Shown here: positions 1-8,489 of the stretch, in pieces | Layout of the letters: the number at the start of each line of letters is the position of its first letter | How positions within the stretch are numbered: position 1 is the first letter of the stretch | Source: Planctomycetota bacterium | GTDB taxonomy: Bacteria; Planctomycetota; PUPC01; JACPCR01 | Reading direction: 5' to 3' | Assembly (NCBI GenBank): GCA_016179685.1 | Contig: JACPCR010000059.1 | Span: 1-64,000, forward strand | Length of the DNA: 64,000 bases | Translations under genes and position numbers: made by a program | The notes under the pieces: generated by a model | Database searches by the model: none | What the model saw: only the letters and a program-made list of their open reading frames with translations | What the model was told of the DNA's origin: nothing

Positions 1-230
1 GTAAGTCCTTTAGAACCGTGGGGTGAAAATCCGCCCCTCACGCCCGTCACCCACTCAAAAATGCCCATTTCTGGGGTGAACCAAATTTCGCCCGCCGCCC
101 AACCCCCTCACCGCCAGGAACTTAGAGCGCGTGCGGCAGCCTCAAACCGCCTACGAAGCAGTCCGGACGCTCTCTGCCCGGAAGATTCCGGGATTTTCCC
201 ATCAACCATTTCCCCATCGTCAATGCCCGT

Positions 231-1184
231 TCACGGCCCGCTCGCCGCCTTCTCCCAGAGCTGGAGCGCGGTGCCGAATCTCCCGCGAACACGCTTCCAG
301 GCCGGGCCGCCGATCAGGCCGCCGCGTTCCTTCCGATAGCCGGCGATGACCGCCGCAGCCGTCTCCGCCGCATCCCCGCCCGGGTGCACGGCCGTGAAGT
401 GGTCGAGGAGCAGAGTGTCGGGATCGGCGGCGAAGCCCGGCTCGGGCCGGCCTTCGAGGCCGGCAAGAAATTCGTCCTCGGATTTCTCGCCCTCGGCCGG
501 CTCAGGTTCGGCGACTTGCGGTGCATCCCCTTCGGCCTTTTCCATGCTGTCCCAGTAGGCCCGGATCTCGGATTCAGGCCGACAACGGGAACTGATCCGT
601 AGTTCATCCACGGTCAGTTGGCCCCAAGGTCCCTGGAGCTGTGCCGGGGTGAGGTCATCCCATACGTCGCCCTTGAGTTTGCCCGGAGGGACAATGAGCC
701 GGCCATCGAGGTGGACGCGGATGAGCTGGGGATTCTTCCCGGACCAGCCCAGCGCTGCGTAATGCCACTCCTTGGCCCGAAGGGCGCGGTGCCGCGGGTA
801 GGGATTGCCCGCCGTTTCACCCTTGACCGGCATGCCGATGAGTGCCGACCCGTAGTAGGGGTTGGCCATGACGATGCCGAAGAAGCGGCCGTAGCTGGCG
901 ATACGGAATCGGACTGCACCGAGATGGTCGTTGTAGGAAAAGTGGAGGCACGGAGTCTCCGAAGGCGGATACGTGAGCGTGAAGAGTCCGAAATAGCACC
1001 CTTCAAAGGACTCGGTGTCCAGCCGAAACCAGAGCTCGACCATGCCTTCGGCGGGCCGGATGTTGCCGGGCGCCGGGTAGGTCAGGCTGGCCGTATGAAT
1101 GGCCTGCCCGAAGGCAGCTTGCCCGGAGGCCAGCAGCAGAAGGGCGGGGAGGAAAAAGACGGGTCGAGACAGGCGCTCATCCAT
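231..1184 (-). CDS. Secreted LamG/concanavalin A-like domain protein
   Basis: The N-terminus (MDERLSRPVFFLPALLLLASGQAAFGQ) is a signal peptide with a probable cleavage after AFGQ. The middle of the protein (about residues 25-210) has the pattern of a LamG/concanavalin A-like jelly-roll: a 'VELWFRLD' strand, 'FGLFTLTYPP', 'WHYAALGWSG', 'IRVHLDGRLI' and a closing 'LTVDELRISSR'. Such domains usually bind glycans or serve as modules of exported proteins. The C-terminal third is acidic and less structured, ending in a short segment that again resembles the start of a LamG unit ('TLLLDHFTAVHPGGDA'). The ATG at 1184 is preferred over the upstream TTG at 1202 because it places the signal peptide at the N-terminus. 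The precise role is unknown. Confidence 0.75.
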   Translation of the reverse strand: MDERLSRPVFFLPALLLLASGQAAFGQAIHTASLTYPAPGNIRPAEGMVELWFRLDTESFEGCYFGLFTLTYPPSETPCLHFSYNDHLGAVRFRIASYGRFFGIVMANPYYGSALIGMPVKGETAGNPYPRHRALRAKEWHYAALGWSGKNPQLIRVHLDGRLIVPPGKLKGDVWDDLTPAQLQGPWGQLTVDELRISSRCRPESEIRAYWDSMEKAEGDAPQVAEPEPAEGEKSEDEFLAGLEGRPEPGFAADPDTLLLDHFTAVHPGGDAAETAAAVIAGYRKERGGLIGGPAWKRVRGRFGTALQLWEKAASGP

Positions 1185-1276
1185 GATGAAACGGTCCGCC
1201 AATGAGCGAGACCCGAAACCGTGAGCCCGTAGTCGGGAAGGAAATCCTCTTCGGAATGCTCATTCTTCGACTCACT

Positions 1277-2548
1277 TCAGTGCTTGCCAATCAAAACGAC
1301 GCGGTTCGTGTTCGTGCCCTTCTTGAGGTTGTCCACCCCCCAGCAGTTGGAGGTCTTCGTGAAGACCTGATCGTTGAGCAAGACCATGAGCGGTACAAGA
1401 CCTGCATCCCTGGCAGCCGGTGCCACCAGGGTTTCCAGCAGCACCAAACCGTTGCGCACCTCACCGACCTCGAAGGCGACATAGCCTCCCGGAACGAGAA
1501 CACGATGAAGCTCCCTGAGGGTGCCCGTCATGGCAGCCTGCCAATCACCGGACTTCCTGAGCTGCCAGATGCCAACCTTGCTGGCGTCTATCCCGTTGAA
1601 CCAGCATCGAAGCCAGTTGTCCGCTTCGTAATCAACGGTATCGAGGAATGGTGGTGATGTGACGACCAGGGACACGGAGTCGTTCGGAATATCGGGTGTG
1701 TGGTCTGAGGACCCTGTCAGAATCAGGGGAGCACACGCAGCATCTCGCACTACCTGCAGATCGCTTTCCCGCAACTTGCCTAGCAGTGAGCTCGTCTTGC
1801 GAAGGATAACTCTTTTCACATCACGCTCAGGAGGAACCTGCTTTCGCCTTTCGTTGATTTTCCTCTGCGCCTCGACGGTCACGGCCTGATTCGGAGGGAA
1901 CGTGTAGACGGAGAAGAAACCAGGGGAGTGGCCCGTCAGTCGGTTGGTTGCCACCATCCGAATCCACGCGTCCAGGCGATCCAGTGATCCTTCGCCCTCT
2001 CGAATGAGAAGATAATGCCGCAGGTTCGCGATCTGAAGGAGCGTCTTGGGATGATAGAACACCAGAAGATCATCCCGCGTCTCGATTGGCCGCTCAAGAT
2101 CGAGGGTCATCAACCGTTCTGCTACCTCGGCAGCGGTCGGAGGGGACAGCCGGGGCAGTACGAGTATTCTGCTGAGGGGGTTGATGTCACACCCGAGTGG
2201 ACGCCGGCCCAAGAGGGCGGCCTCCACCACGGTTGTACCCCGGCCCATAAAGGGGTCGTAGACGCTGTCACCACGGCGCGTCAGGCGACTAATGAAGAAG
2301 CGCGGCAACTGCGGCTTGAAGCACGCACGATAAGAGACCTCGTGAATCGAGTGCGCTGCACGTTGCTTTGACGTCCAAAACTCGTTTACGTAAACCGGAA
2401 TCTGGAAGCCCGAGGCAGGAAACTCAAGGACCTGCGTTGCTTTGCCGAAGTCCGTGAAGCTCTCTACCTCCGCAGCAAACTCCTCGATGCTTAACGGCTT
2501 CTGTCCCTGTGCTCCGTTAGCAAACAGATCAAGCTGCTGGGTGGTCAT
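1277..2548 (-). CDS. Site-specific amino-DNA methyltransferase (orphan)
   Basis: This 423-aa protein has the two signature motifs of DNA N4-cytosine/N6-adenine methyltransferases. The SAM-binding motif I is DPFMGRGTT (residues 98-106), followed by GCDINP (motif II). The catalytic motif IV is TSPPF (297-301). Motif I precedes motif IV, and the long spacer between them probably holds the target-recognition region. A late 'GGYVAFEVGEVRNG' fits the SAM-fold core. No restriction endonuclease lies on either side, so it is either an orphan methylase or half of a split system; that is inference. The N-terminus 'MTTQQLDLFANG' is typical of this class, which supports the ATG start. Confidence 0.85.
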   Translation of the reverse strand: MTTQQLDLFANGAQGQKPLSIEEFAAEVESFTDFGKATQVLEFPASGFQIPVYVNEFWTSKQRAAHSIHEVSYRACFKPQLPRFFISRLTRRGDSVYDPFMGRGTTVVEAALLGRRPLGCDINPLSRILVLPRLSPPTAAEVAERLMTLDLERPIETRDDLLVFYHPKTLLQIANLRHYLLIREGEGSLDRLDAWIRMVATNRLTGHSPGFFSVYTFPPNQAVTVEAQRKINERRKQVPPERDVKRVILRKTSSLLGKLRESDLQVVRDAACAPLILTGSSDHTPDIPNDSVSLVVTSPPFLDTVDYEADNWLRCWFNGIDASKVGIWQLRKSGDWQAAMTGTLRELHRVLVPGGYVAFEVGEVRNGLVLLETLVAPAARDAGLVPLMVLLNDQVFTKTSNCWGVDNLKKGTNTNRVVLIGKH

Positions 2549-2886
2549 TTATACACAAAGTCTCTATTCGCCGGCAACGGACCATGGATGATAGACGCTC
2601 CGGGCAGTAGGCTCAAGAACTCCGCGTCAAATTCCCCATGAATCTTGACCGGAGAGCGTCACACCATTGCCATAGGACCGGAAAACCCGGTCAAGGTGAT
2701 TTATATATGATCCGATCTCAGTATCGAGCTGCCAACAAGAACGTCGACCTTTCAAACCCGTAACGGCCTGACGCAGCGACGGTCCCGAAGCGCCTCAGCG
2801 TTTCGCAAACGGCCCCGGAATCGCTAAAATCCTTTGCTTTCTAGAATCTGTGGGGCTGCTTTTTCATTCGTGAAGGAACGACGCCG
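2549..2886. other. Intergenic region between divergent methyltransferase and lysA
   Basis: This 338-bp gap separates the divergently transcribed methyltransferase and lysA. It has a lower-GC stretch near 2698-2740 (TTTATATATGATCC) and an AAGGA ribosome binding site about 9 bases before the lysA ATG. I see no open reading frame with coding character, no tRNA and no confident promoter pair. Promoters for both genes should lie here. Confidence 0.5.
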
Positions 2887-4176
2887 ATGTGGTGGGTCGA
2901 ACCGGGGCATCTCGAGGTCAAGAACAACCAGCTTTCCGTTGGCGGTCACCTAGCGACCGACCTGGCCGGCCGTCACGGCACCCCGCTTTACGTTTATAAC
3001 GGCGATAAAATATTGAAAAACTTCAGGCTGGTCCGGGATGCCTTGGCGCGCCATGCAGACAACTTTTGCATCCACTACGCCGTCAAAGCGAACGCGCATG
3101 TCCAGGTGCTCAAGCTCCTGGGACAGGAAGGGGCGCACGCCGACTGCGTCTCGCCCATCGAGTGCCGCCTGGCGCTCAAGGCGGGGATCGGCAAGGAACG
3201 CATCCTTTTCACCGGTACGTCGGTCTCGAACCGGGACCTGGCAGAGCTGGTGGACCTCGGGGTGCGCATCAATATCGACTCGCTGTCGCAGCTCCGACGT
3301 CTGGCGACGTTCTCCCGGTCGCCCGAGATATCCATCCGCTGGAATCCTGGCGAGGGGTCCGGCGCGGGTCTGCATTCCCACACGATCACGGCGGGCAAAT
3401 ACATCAAGTTCGGCATCCCGGAGGCGAAGGTGCTCGATGCCTTTCGCGAGGCCAGCGAACTGGGCATGAAGGTCGTCGGCCTGCACCAGCACATCGGCTC
3501 CGGCTGGCTCGGCGACGACGTCCGCGTCTTCCTGGGGAGCGTCCGCAGGACGCTCGAGGTCGCCCGCGAGGCCGAGCGCATCCTCGGCCGCCCCTTCCGG
3601 TTCATCGACTTCGGCGGCGGACCGGGTATTCGATACCGGGAGGAACAATCGCCGTTCCCCATCGAGGAGTACGCACGCGGGCTGGTGGAGGCGGTGAGGA
3701 CCGCCGGCTTCTCCTGCACACTGGCCATCGAGCCTGGCCGGTACTTCGTCGCCGAGAGCGGCGTCCTCCTACTCGAGATCAACACGGTGGAGGAGAAGAA
3801 TGTCCCGGTGATCGGAGTGGACGGCGGCTTCAACACACTTGTCCGTCCGGCCTTCTACGGCGCTCATCACGAGATGGTGTTGTGCAACCGGGTCCGCGGC
3901 CCGTGCGAGCGCACTTTCATGGTCGCTGGAAATCTCTGTGAGTCCAGCGACGTATTCAACGAGAACAAGAAAGAGCTGCGTCCTCTGCCCGAACCTCGGG
4001 AAGGAGACATCCTGGCCATCCTCTGTGCGGGCGCGTACGGCTACGAAATGGGGTCGGCTTATAACGGCAGGCCACTCCCAGCCCAGGTGCTGCTGCTCGG
4101 TGGAAAGGATTACCGCATCACGGAACGCGGGAATTTCGAAGCCATCGTTGGCGGTCAGGCGCTTACCACGAAATGA
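2887..4176 (+). CDS. lysA: Diaminopimelate decarboxylase
   Basis: LysA decarboxylates meso-diaminopimelate to L-lysine, the last step of the DAP pathway. This 429-aa protein is a fold III PLP decarboxylase. The Schiff-base lysine is in YAVKAN (K67). HQHIGSG (near 200) and the glycine-rich 'DFGGGPGI' contact the PLP phosphate, and 'EPGRYFVAE' follows. 'GNLCESSD' carries the active-site cysteine (near 349), and 'CAGAYG' closes the second active-site half. Length and motif order match bacterial LysA. It stands alone, with no dapF or dapA beside it. Its presence fits the meso-DAP specificity suggested by the MurE domain in this window. Confidence 0.95.
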   Translation: MWWVEPGHLEVKNNQLSVGGHLATDLAGRHGTPLYVYNGDKILKNFRLVRDALARHADNFCIHYAVKANAHVQVLKLLGQEGAHADCVSPIECRLALKAGIGKERILFTGTSVSNRDLAELVDLGVRINIDSLSQLRRLATFSRSPEISIRWNPGEGSGAGLHSHTITAGKYIKFGIPEAKVLDAFREASELGMKVVGLHQHIGSGWLGDDVRVFLGSVRRTLEVAREAERILGRPFRFIDFGGGPGIRYREEQSPFPIEEYARGLVEAVRTAGFSCTLAIEPGRYFVAESGVLLLEINTVEEKNVPVIGVDGGFNTLVRPAFYGAHHEMVLCNRVRGPCERTFMVAGNLCESSDVFNENKKELRPLPEPREGDILAILCAGAYGYEMGSAYNGRPLPAQVLLLGGKDYRITERGNFEAIVGGQALTTK

Positions 4177-4239
4177 ATTAAATGTGCTGTTCATCGTGTT
4201 GCACGAGGGTCTGGACATGATACAATTGAAGCTCGAGCA

Positions 4240-4258
4240 ATTGAGAATCATTCTCAAT
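4240..4258 (+). promoter_or_regulatory. Fur-box-like 19-bp palindrome
   Basis: The 19 bases ATTGAGAATCATTCTCAAT form a perfect inverted repeat of 9 + 1 + 9. They match the Fur consensus form AATGANAATNATTNTCATT at all but the second and the second-to-last positions. The site is 63 bp downstream of lysA and 2 bp before an ATG opening a doubtful 172-codon frame. No convincing gene follows, so any regulatory target is unknown and chance cannot be excluded. Confidence 0.4.
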
Positions 4259-4777
4259 TTATGCGGAATGACGTAGTCCTCCCGCACCTGTCGCCCCGAT
4301 TTGCCCTCCCGCGGACTTGCCCTCCTGCTCTCGCCTGTTGGGAGGAAGCCTGTTTCCCGGACTTGTCCTCCTGCACCTGTCCCCGCGGGAGGGATTCCGC
4401 CGGGACTGTGGGAAGGACCCTGTGGAGGGACATTGAGAAAAATCCTCGTGAGACTGCCGGAGGGATGCTGGGCAGTTGCAGCAAGCAAATGATGAGCTAT
4501 ATCCTCCACGAAGAATCGCAAAAGACCCGGACCAGCCTCGAAATCCATCTCGAAGCGCAAGGCCCGACAGCCCCATTTGCTGAAATCGTTGAAGAAGCCT
4601 TCGGCCAAGGTCTTGGGTGGTTCGTAATCAAACGCGTCCAGCTTACCCGCAGCGCACTCGAGGCCCTGCGGACGGCCCTGCCTTCTGCATGCAGACGTCC
4701 CACCGCCTCATTGAGCCACGACCGTTCGGATGGCCGACCTCGTGGCCCCATCCCTTTCCGTAAACGCCGGAGTGCCT

Positions 4778-4823
4778 AGTAGACGAGTTAGCAGGTGCAC
4801 CCGCACTTGCTAACTCGTCTACT
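4778..4823. repeat. 46-bp GGGT-loop hairpin repeat, copy 1
   Basis: The arms are 21 nt (AGTAGACGAGTTAGCAGGTGC type) around an ACCC loop, which is GGGT on the minus strand. Pairing has one G/T-type mismatch. Compared with copies 2 and 6, the arm change GTTCGC to GTTAGC is matched by GCTAAC opposite, so pairing is conserved. This copy lies in the gene desert, not next to a gene. Confidence 0.8.
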
Positions 4824-4895
4824 TCAGGAAACCCCTCCCGGATTCGTCCCATCGGGAGGGGTCCCGCGGAGAGGCGAAGTAAAGGAACTCGATAT

Positions 4896-5134
4896 GCAGC
4901 TTCTCAATAAGTTCGGGGGGACGATAGGGTTAAATCCATGAGTTATGAAGGTAGCCGAAGGCCTCACGGGCTTCGCTACGAAATTCGGGCCCGACACCCG
5001 GCCAACGCAGGCGAAGCCCTTCCGGGCTTCGCCGAAGCGCTGACGCGCTTCGCTACGAAAACTCGTGAAGTGCTGAATCATCATCGATGATGAAATCGGG
5101 CGGGTCCATCTCCCCAAACTCATTGAGAAGCTGC
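4896..5134. mobile_element. MITE-like element, copy 1 (239 bp, 8-bp TSD)
   Basis: The ends are terminal inverted repeats of about 21 bp beginning GCAGCTTCTCAATAAG. The right end matches the left at 19 of 21 positions. The element is flanked on both sides by the identical 8-mer CTCGATAT (4888-4895 and 5135-5142), a perfect target-site duplication. It has no transposase, so it is non-autonomous. A second, shorter copy with the same ends lies at 44389-44501. The mobilising IS family is not identified; an 8-bp duplication is seen in several. Confidence 0.8.
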
Positions 5135-5326
5135 CTCGATATCCATAAGTGACCAATTCAAAAGTCGTTAAATCGGAATGACTCTTGAATTCCGCCTTCC
5201 TCCGCAGGATTCCTTCGGGAAACGGGACCCCTCCCATACTTGTCCCTGTGGGAGGGGCAGGTCCGGGAGGGGTTTCCGGATCGTGCACGTGTAAGGAAGT
5301 GCGGGAGCACTCCCGAACTCGTTGAT

Positions 5327-6319
5327 TCAGCGCTTGCTCGCCGTTTGAGTGGGTCCCGCCCTCCGAATGATTCCCCCGTTGGCGAACCGGACGTTCCAAT
5401 CCACTCCCTGCTCGGCCCCGGATTCCCGCATCAGGGTTTCGATCTTCACCAGTTTTTCCTCGACGGGAATTTCTCCGTAGCGGCCAATAGGCCGGCCCCA
5501 GAGTATCCGGACATCACCGGGGCAGGTCAGCAGAATTTCGGTCTCCGTGGGGTCGGCCCTGCCCTCCAGGTTGCCGACGTCCACGCCGAGGACACCCAGC
5601 GACACGAGAAGTCCGTGGCCTGAAAGGGCGTCCAGCACCTCGATAGCCGATTTCACATCATCGCTCTGCCAGAACTCGCCCCGGCCGGGCGGGGACGATT
5701 CGATTCCCCGCAATTCCGCGAGTGTGCCGTAGAAGGCGGAGGCATGGTCGGGCACGATGTCGAGCACGCGGCCCGCTCGGTCGAGCACGTACTGCTGCGT
5801 CCCATGATGGACCCGGCCCAGCGGCTGCCTCAGGATCAGCCGCACCTTCACCTGGTTGGGAAAGTGCTTGGATACGCCTTCCACGCGAAGCACCCAGGGG
5901 TCACCTTCGTAAGCCTCATGGATTCTGCGAGTCAGGTCGGGGTCGAAGATGGAGTACGAGGCGGATCGGAAGGCTTTCTGATTGATCCCCTGTTCCGCCT
6001 CGGCGTGCAGCCAGCCGGGCCGGTTTTCGATCACGAGATGGCTCGCTTGGACCTGAAACCTGGGCAGGTCGTACACGCGCCGCGCCGCGGCCCAGGCGGC
6101 CCAGCCCAGCGAGGCCGAAAGCGCTGCGAGGGGCAGCACCCACTGGCAAAGGAAAGGCCGATAGGGCCTCATCCGCGCCCACCAGCTCATCTTCACCGCT
6201 CCGGGCGGCGGCGACTTCTCCGCCAGACCCGGACGCTCCGATGACGCATCACCGGGGCCATCTCCACGGCGTCCCCGGCCTCTCTTTGCCGCCGACTTGT
6301 CCTTCGATGCTTCAGCCAT
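5327..6319 (-). CDS. ftsQ: Cell division protein FtsQ/DivIB-like
   Basis: FtsQ is a bitopic division protein that bridges the FtsB/FtsL complex to the rest of the divisome. This protein has a basic, disordered cytoplasmic tail (about 55 residues, 'KRGRGRRGDG'). One membrane helix follows near 57-80 ('FLCQWVLPLAALSASLGWAAWAAA'), then a POTRA-like region ('FQVQASHLVIEN ... VEGVSKHFPNQVKVRLILRQPLGRV') and a beta-rich C-terminal domain. It is the last gene of the cluster. The ATG at 6319 is chosen because GGAGCAGGAGAAA precedes it. An ATG at 6337 is also in frame but lies 4 bp from hairpin copy 2 and has no binding site. Sequence similarity to FtsQ is low, so the call rests on topology and position. 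Confidence 0.8.
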   Translation of the reverse strand: MAEASKDKSAAKRGRGRRGDGPGDASSERPGLAEKSPPPGAVKMSWWARMRPYRPFLCQWVLPLAALSASLGWAAWAAARRVYDLPRFQVQASHLVIENRPGWLHAEAEQGINQKAFRSASYSIFDPDLTRRIHEAYEGDPWVLRVEGVSKHFPNQVKVRLILRQPLGRVHHGTQQYVLDRAGRVLDIVPDHASAFYGTLAELRGIESSPPGRGEFWQSDDVKSAIEVLDALSGHGLLVSLGVLGVDVGNLEGRADPTETEILLTCPGDVRILWGRPIGRYGEIPVEEKLVKIETLMRESGAEQGVDWNVRFANGGIIRRAGPTQTASKR

Positions 6320-6340
6320 TTTCTCCTGCTCCTGCATCTC

Positions 6341-6384
6341 GTGGACGAGTTCGCAAGTGCACCCGAACTTGCGAACTCGTCCAC
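6341..6384. repeat. GGGT-loop hairpin repeat, copy 2 (upstream of ftsQ)
   Basis: The palindrome has 20-nt arms (GTGGACGAGTTCGCAAGTGC) around ACCC. The outer 18 bp pair perfectly. Relative to copy 6, GTAGAC has become GTGGAC and the opposite arm GTCCAC, a compensated change. It ends 22 bp upstream of the preferred ftsQ start, in the untranslated leader between ddl and ftsQ. Confidence 0.85.
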
Positions 6385-6386
6385 CC

Positions 6387-6429
6387 GTATCCCTGTTCAG
6401 AGTGCGGGTGCACTTCTGAACAGGGATAC
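6387..6429. repeat. GGGT-loop hairpin repeat, copy 3 (different arms)
   Basis: This copy sits two bases from copy 2 but has unrelated outer arms (GTATCCCTGTTCAG paired with CTGAACAGGGATAC) around the same core GTGCGGGTGCAC. One arm carries a single extra base. A decayed half of the same arm type (CACTTCTTAACAGGGGTAC) survives near 38048-38066. Both copies lie between the ddl stop (6475) and ftsQ. Confidence 0.8.
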
Positions 6430-6474
6430 GAGGTCATCATCCTCCTGCCCTGCACCGAGAACCACTGGGCCGGA

Positions 6475-7476
6475 TCAGACCCTCACGGCGGCCCTCCGCT
6501 GCAAGATCGACGGGGCCATCTTCTCCGCCACGCGCCTCGCCATCTGCCGTTGGAGGCTCATCCCGACCAGCCGGCCGCACAGGTCCGCGTAGCTGAGGCC
6601 CGCTTTCTTTGCGGCCTTGGGCAGCAGGCTCGTCGCCGTCATGCCGGGGATGGTGTTGACCTCGAGCACCACCGGCTCGGTCGCGCCTTCTTCCATGCGG
6701 AAATCGACTCGGGAGACGTCGCGGCAGCCGAGGGAGGAGTGAGCGGCCCAGGCCGCCTCCTGCACCCGCGCCGCCACGGGGGCCGGGAGCGAATCCAGGT
6801 CGTATTCGCTGAGTCCGCTGTACTTGGCCTCCACGTCGAATAGCTCCTGCGACCCCTGCTGGCCCCTGGGTCGGATTTCGATGACGGGGAGAGGCTCGTC
6901 ACCCAGAATCCCCACCGTCAGTTCCCGGCCCGGGACATAGGCCTCCACCAGGATGCCCTGGTGGAATTCGCCGGCCCGGCGAACCGCGTCGGCCAGCCCG
7001 GAAAGATTCCGCACCAGGCTCAGCCCCATGCTGGAGCCGTCAGAAACGGGTTTGACCACCACGGGCATGCCCAGCGCCAGGATGCGGGCGCGGGCCCTTT
7101 CCAGTTCAGCGTCCGATTTGAGGTAGACGTGAGGCGCGGTCCGCAGCCCGGCGCCTGCAAAGCATTGCTTTGCCGCCACCTTGTCCATCGCCAGCCGGCT
7201 CGCTTCCGGGCCCGATCCCGTGTAGGGCACGCCCATGTCCTCGAGTCGCGACTGTATGCCTCCGTCCTCCCCGAACGTCCCATGCAGAGCGAGGAAGGCG
7301 ACGTCCACGCCCGCCGGGTCGAATCCCCGCAACTCGCGGTCGCGCACGTCGTAGGCCCGCACGTCGAAACCCTTCTCACGCAGGGCTTCCTTCACTCCCT
7401 TTCCCGTTCGCAGCGAAATCTCCCGCTCGGAGGAGAATCCTCCTTCCATCACGACCACCTGATGTTTCTTCATCAT
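6475..7476 (-). CDS. ddl: D-alanine--D-alanine ligase
   Basis: Ddl makes D-Ala-D-Ala from two D-alanines with ATP for the MurF step. The 333-aa ATP-grasp protein has the N-terminal 'EGGFSSEREISLRTG', the 'HGTFGEDG' substrate loop, 'VVKPVSDGSSMGLS' for ATP binding, and the metal/substrate motif 'LEVNTIPGMTATSLLPKAA'. AAAGGAG lies 8 bases before the first ATG. It follows murB by 83 bp and precedes ftsQ by about 155 bp, a gap holding two hairpin repeats. It is 20-30 residues longer than many DdlB proteins because of a basic C-terminal tail ('RQMARRVAEKMAPSILQRRAAVRV'). Confidence 0.95.
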   Translation of the reverse strand: MMKKHQVVVMEGGFSSEREISLRTGKGVKEALREKGFDVRAYDVRDRELRGFDPAGVDVAFLALHGTFGEDGGIQSRLEDMGVPYTGSGPEASRLAMDKVAAKQCFAGAGLRTAPHVYLKSDAELERARARILALGMPVVVKPVSDGSSMGLSLVRNLSGLADAVRRAGEFHQGILVEAYVPGRELTVGILGDEPLPVIEIRPRGQQGSQELFDVEAKYSGLSEYDLDSLPAPVAARVQEAAWAAHSSLGCRDVSRVDFRMEEGATEPVVLEVNTIPGMTATSLLPKAAKKAGLSYADLCGRLVGMSLQRQMARRVAEKMAPSILQRRAAVRV

Positions 7477-7559
7477 GGGACGCTTCTCCTTTCTTGCTTG
7501 GTGCAGGTTGTAGAGTATGCAGCGCCGGGAATGCTTTTCCGCATTTTCGACGCTGCATG

Positions 7560-8489
7560 CTAAGGCCAGGTCATGATCTCCAGGTCCAGCTCGACGCCGG
7601 TCCTTTCCCGGACCGTCTGGCGGACCCGTTCGATGAGGCGGCGCACGTCCGAAGCGGCAGCCGCTCCTTCATTGCAGATAAAATTCGCATGAGCGGGCGA
7701 GACCCTCGCATCCCCGATGCGAGCGCCCTTCAGCCCGCACTGATCGATGAGGCGCGAGGCGTGCTCGCCCGGCGGATTGCGGAACACGCAGCCCGCACTC
7801 CGGCCGTTCAGAGGCTGGCTGGCGATCTTCGTCCGCATGATCTCGTCGCGGCGGGCCCGAACACGCTCCGGATCGTCGGGATCGGCGCGGAACACCAGTT
7901 CCAGGGCGATCTCGCTCCCCAGATTGCTCCGCCGGTGTCCGAACTGGAAATCCGACGCCTGCCGCGTCTCGGTCCGGCCGTCTTCGTGGAGCAGCACGGC
8001 CGACACGAGCACGTCCGACAGGGTGCCGTGCCGGCCGCCGGTGTTTGTCCGCAGCATCCCGCCGACGCAGCCCGGGATGCCGGCGAAGCGTTCGAAGCCG
8101 GCCAGGCCATGGCTCGCGGCGAAGTTCACCAGCCCCGGCAAGGGGTAGCCGGGCCCCACGTGCAGGCCGCCGCCGTCGATCCGGCAGGCCCGCAAGCGGG
8201 TGAGATGAAGGACCAGGCCCGGCACGCCTGCATCGTCCACGAGCAGGTTCGATCCTCCGCCGAGGACGTAGATCGGGATTTCCGCCTCCTGGGCCCGGGC
8301 GGCCAGGCGGCCGACTTCTTCGGCCGCAGTCGGACTGGCGAAGAAGCGCGCCGGGCCGCCGATCTCGAAGGTCGTGTGGGCCGAGAGCCGTTCGCCGGAC
8401 CGCACTTCGACTCCCGTGGCCTCGAAGACCTGTACGGACCGCGTCACGCGGAGCGTCGATGGGGCCTGGACTCTGGCGGCGACGCTCAT
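7560..8489 (-). CDS. murB: UDP-N-acetylenolpyruvoylglucosamine reductase
   Basis: MurB reduces the enolpyruvyl ether to UDP-MurNAc using FAD and NADPH. This 309-aa protein shows the FAD-binding 'YVLGGGSNLLVDD' and 'GIPGCVGGMLRTNTG'. It also has the catalytic 'GRSAGCVFRNPPG', where a Cys occupies the proton-donor site typical of type II MurB. A late 'SPAHANFICNEGAA' completes the substrate site. It starts inside the last codons of murC (ATGA overlap at 8486-8489), implying translational coupling. The first about 20 residues are extra compared with the usual domain start ('VRSGERLSAHTTFEIGG'). Confidence 0.95.
   Translation of the reverse strand: MSVAARVQAPSTLRVTRSVQVFEATGVEVRSGERLSAHTTFEIGGPARFFASPTAAEEVGRLAARAQEAEIPIYVLGGGSNLLVDDAGVPGLVLHLTRLRACRIDGGGLHVGPGYPLPGLVNFAASHGLAGFERFAGIPGCVGGMLRTNTGGRHGTLSDVLVSAVLLHEDGRTETRQASDFQFGHRRSNLGSEIALELVFRADPDDPERVRARRDEIMRTKIASQPLNGRSAGCVFRNPPGEHASRLIDQCGLKGARIGDARVSPAHANFICNEGAAAASDVRRLIERVRQTVRERTGVELDLEIMTWP

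Larger units (their letters stand above)
4177..5326. other. 1.15-kb gene desert with regulatory-like and mobile repeats
   Basis: Between lysA and the 3' end of ftsQ no reading frame looks convincingly coding. An open frame on + at 4261-4779 is rich in Pro/Cys/Arg and lacks recognisable domains, although its stretch 'YILHEESQKTRTSLEIHLEAQG' might be a gene remnant. The region holds a Fur-like palindrome (4240-4258), a 46-bp hairpin repeat (4778-4823) and a MITE with target duplication (4896-5134). Short GC-rich direct repeats (GGGCTTCG, CGCTTCGCTACGAA) lie inside the MITE. A degenerate relative of the hairpin core (AGTGCGGGAGCACT) occurs near 5297-5310. Confidence 0.6.

Noticed and set aside
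4261..4779. 172-codon plus-strand frame after the Fur-like box
   Set aside because: Composition is not convincingly coding, there is no ribosome binding site and it runs toward the hairpin repeat; noted as a possible remnant only.
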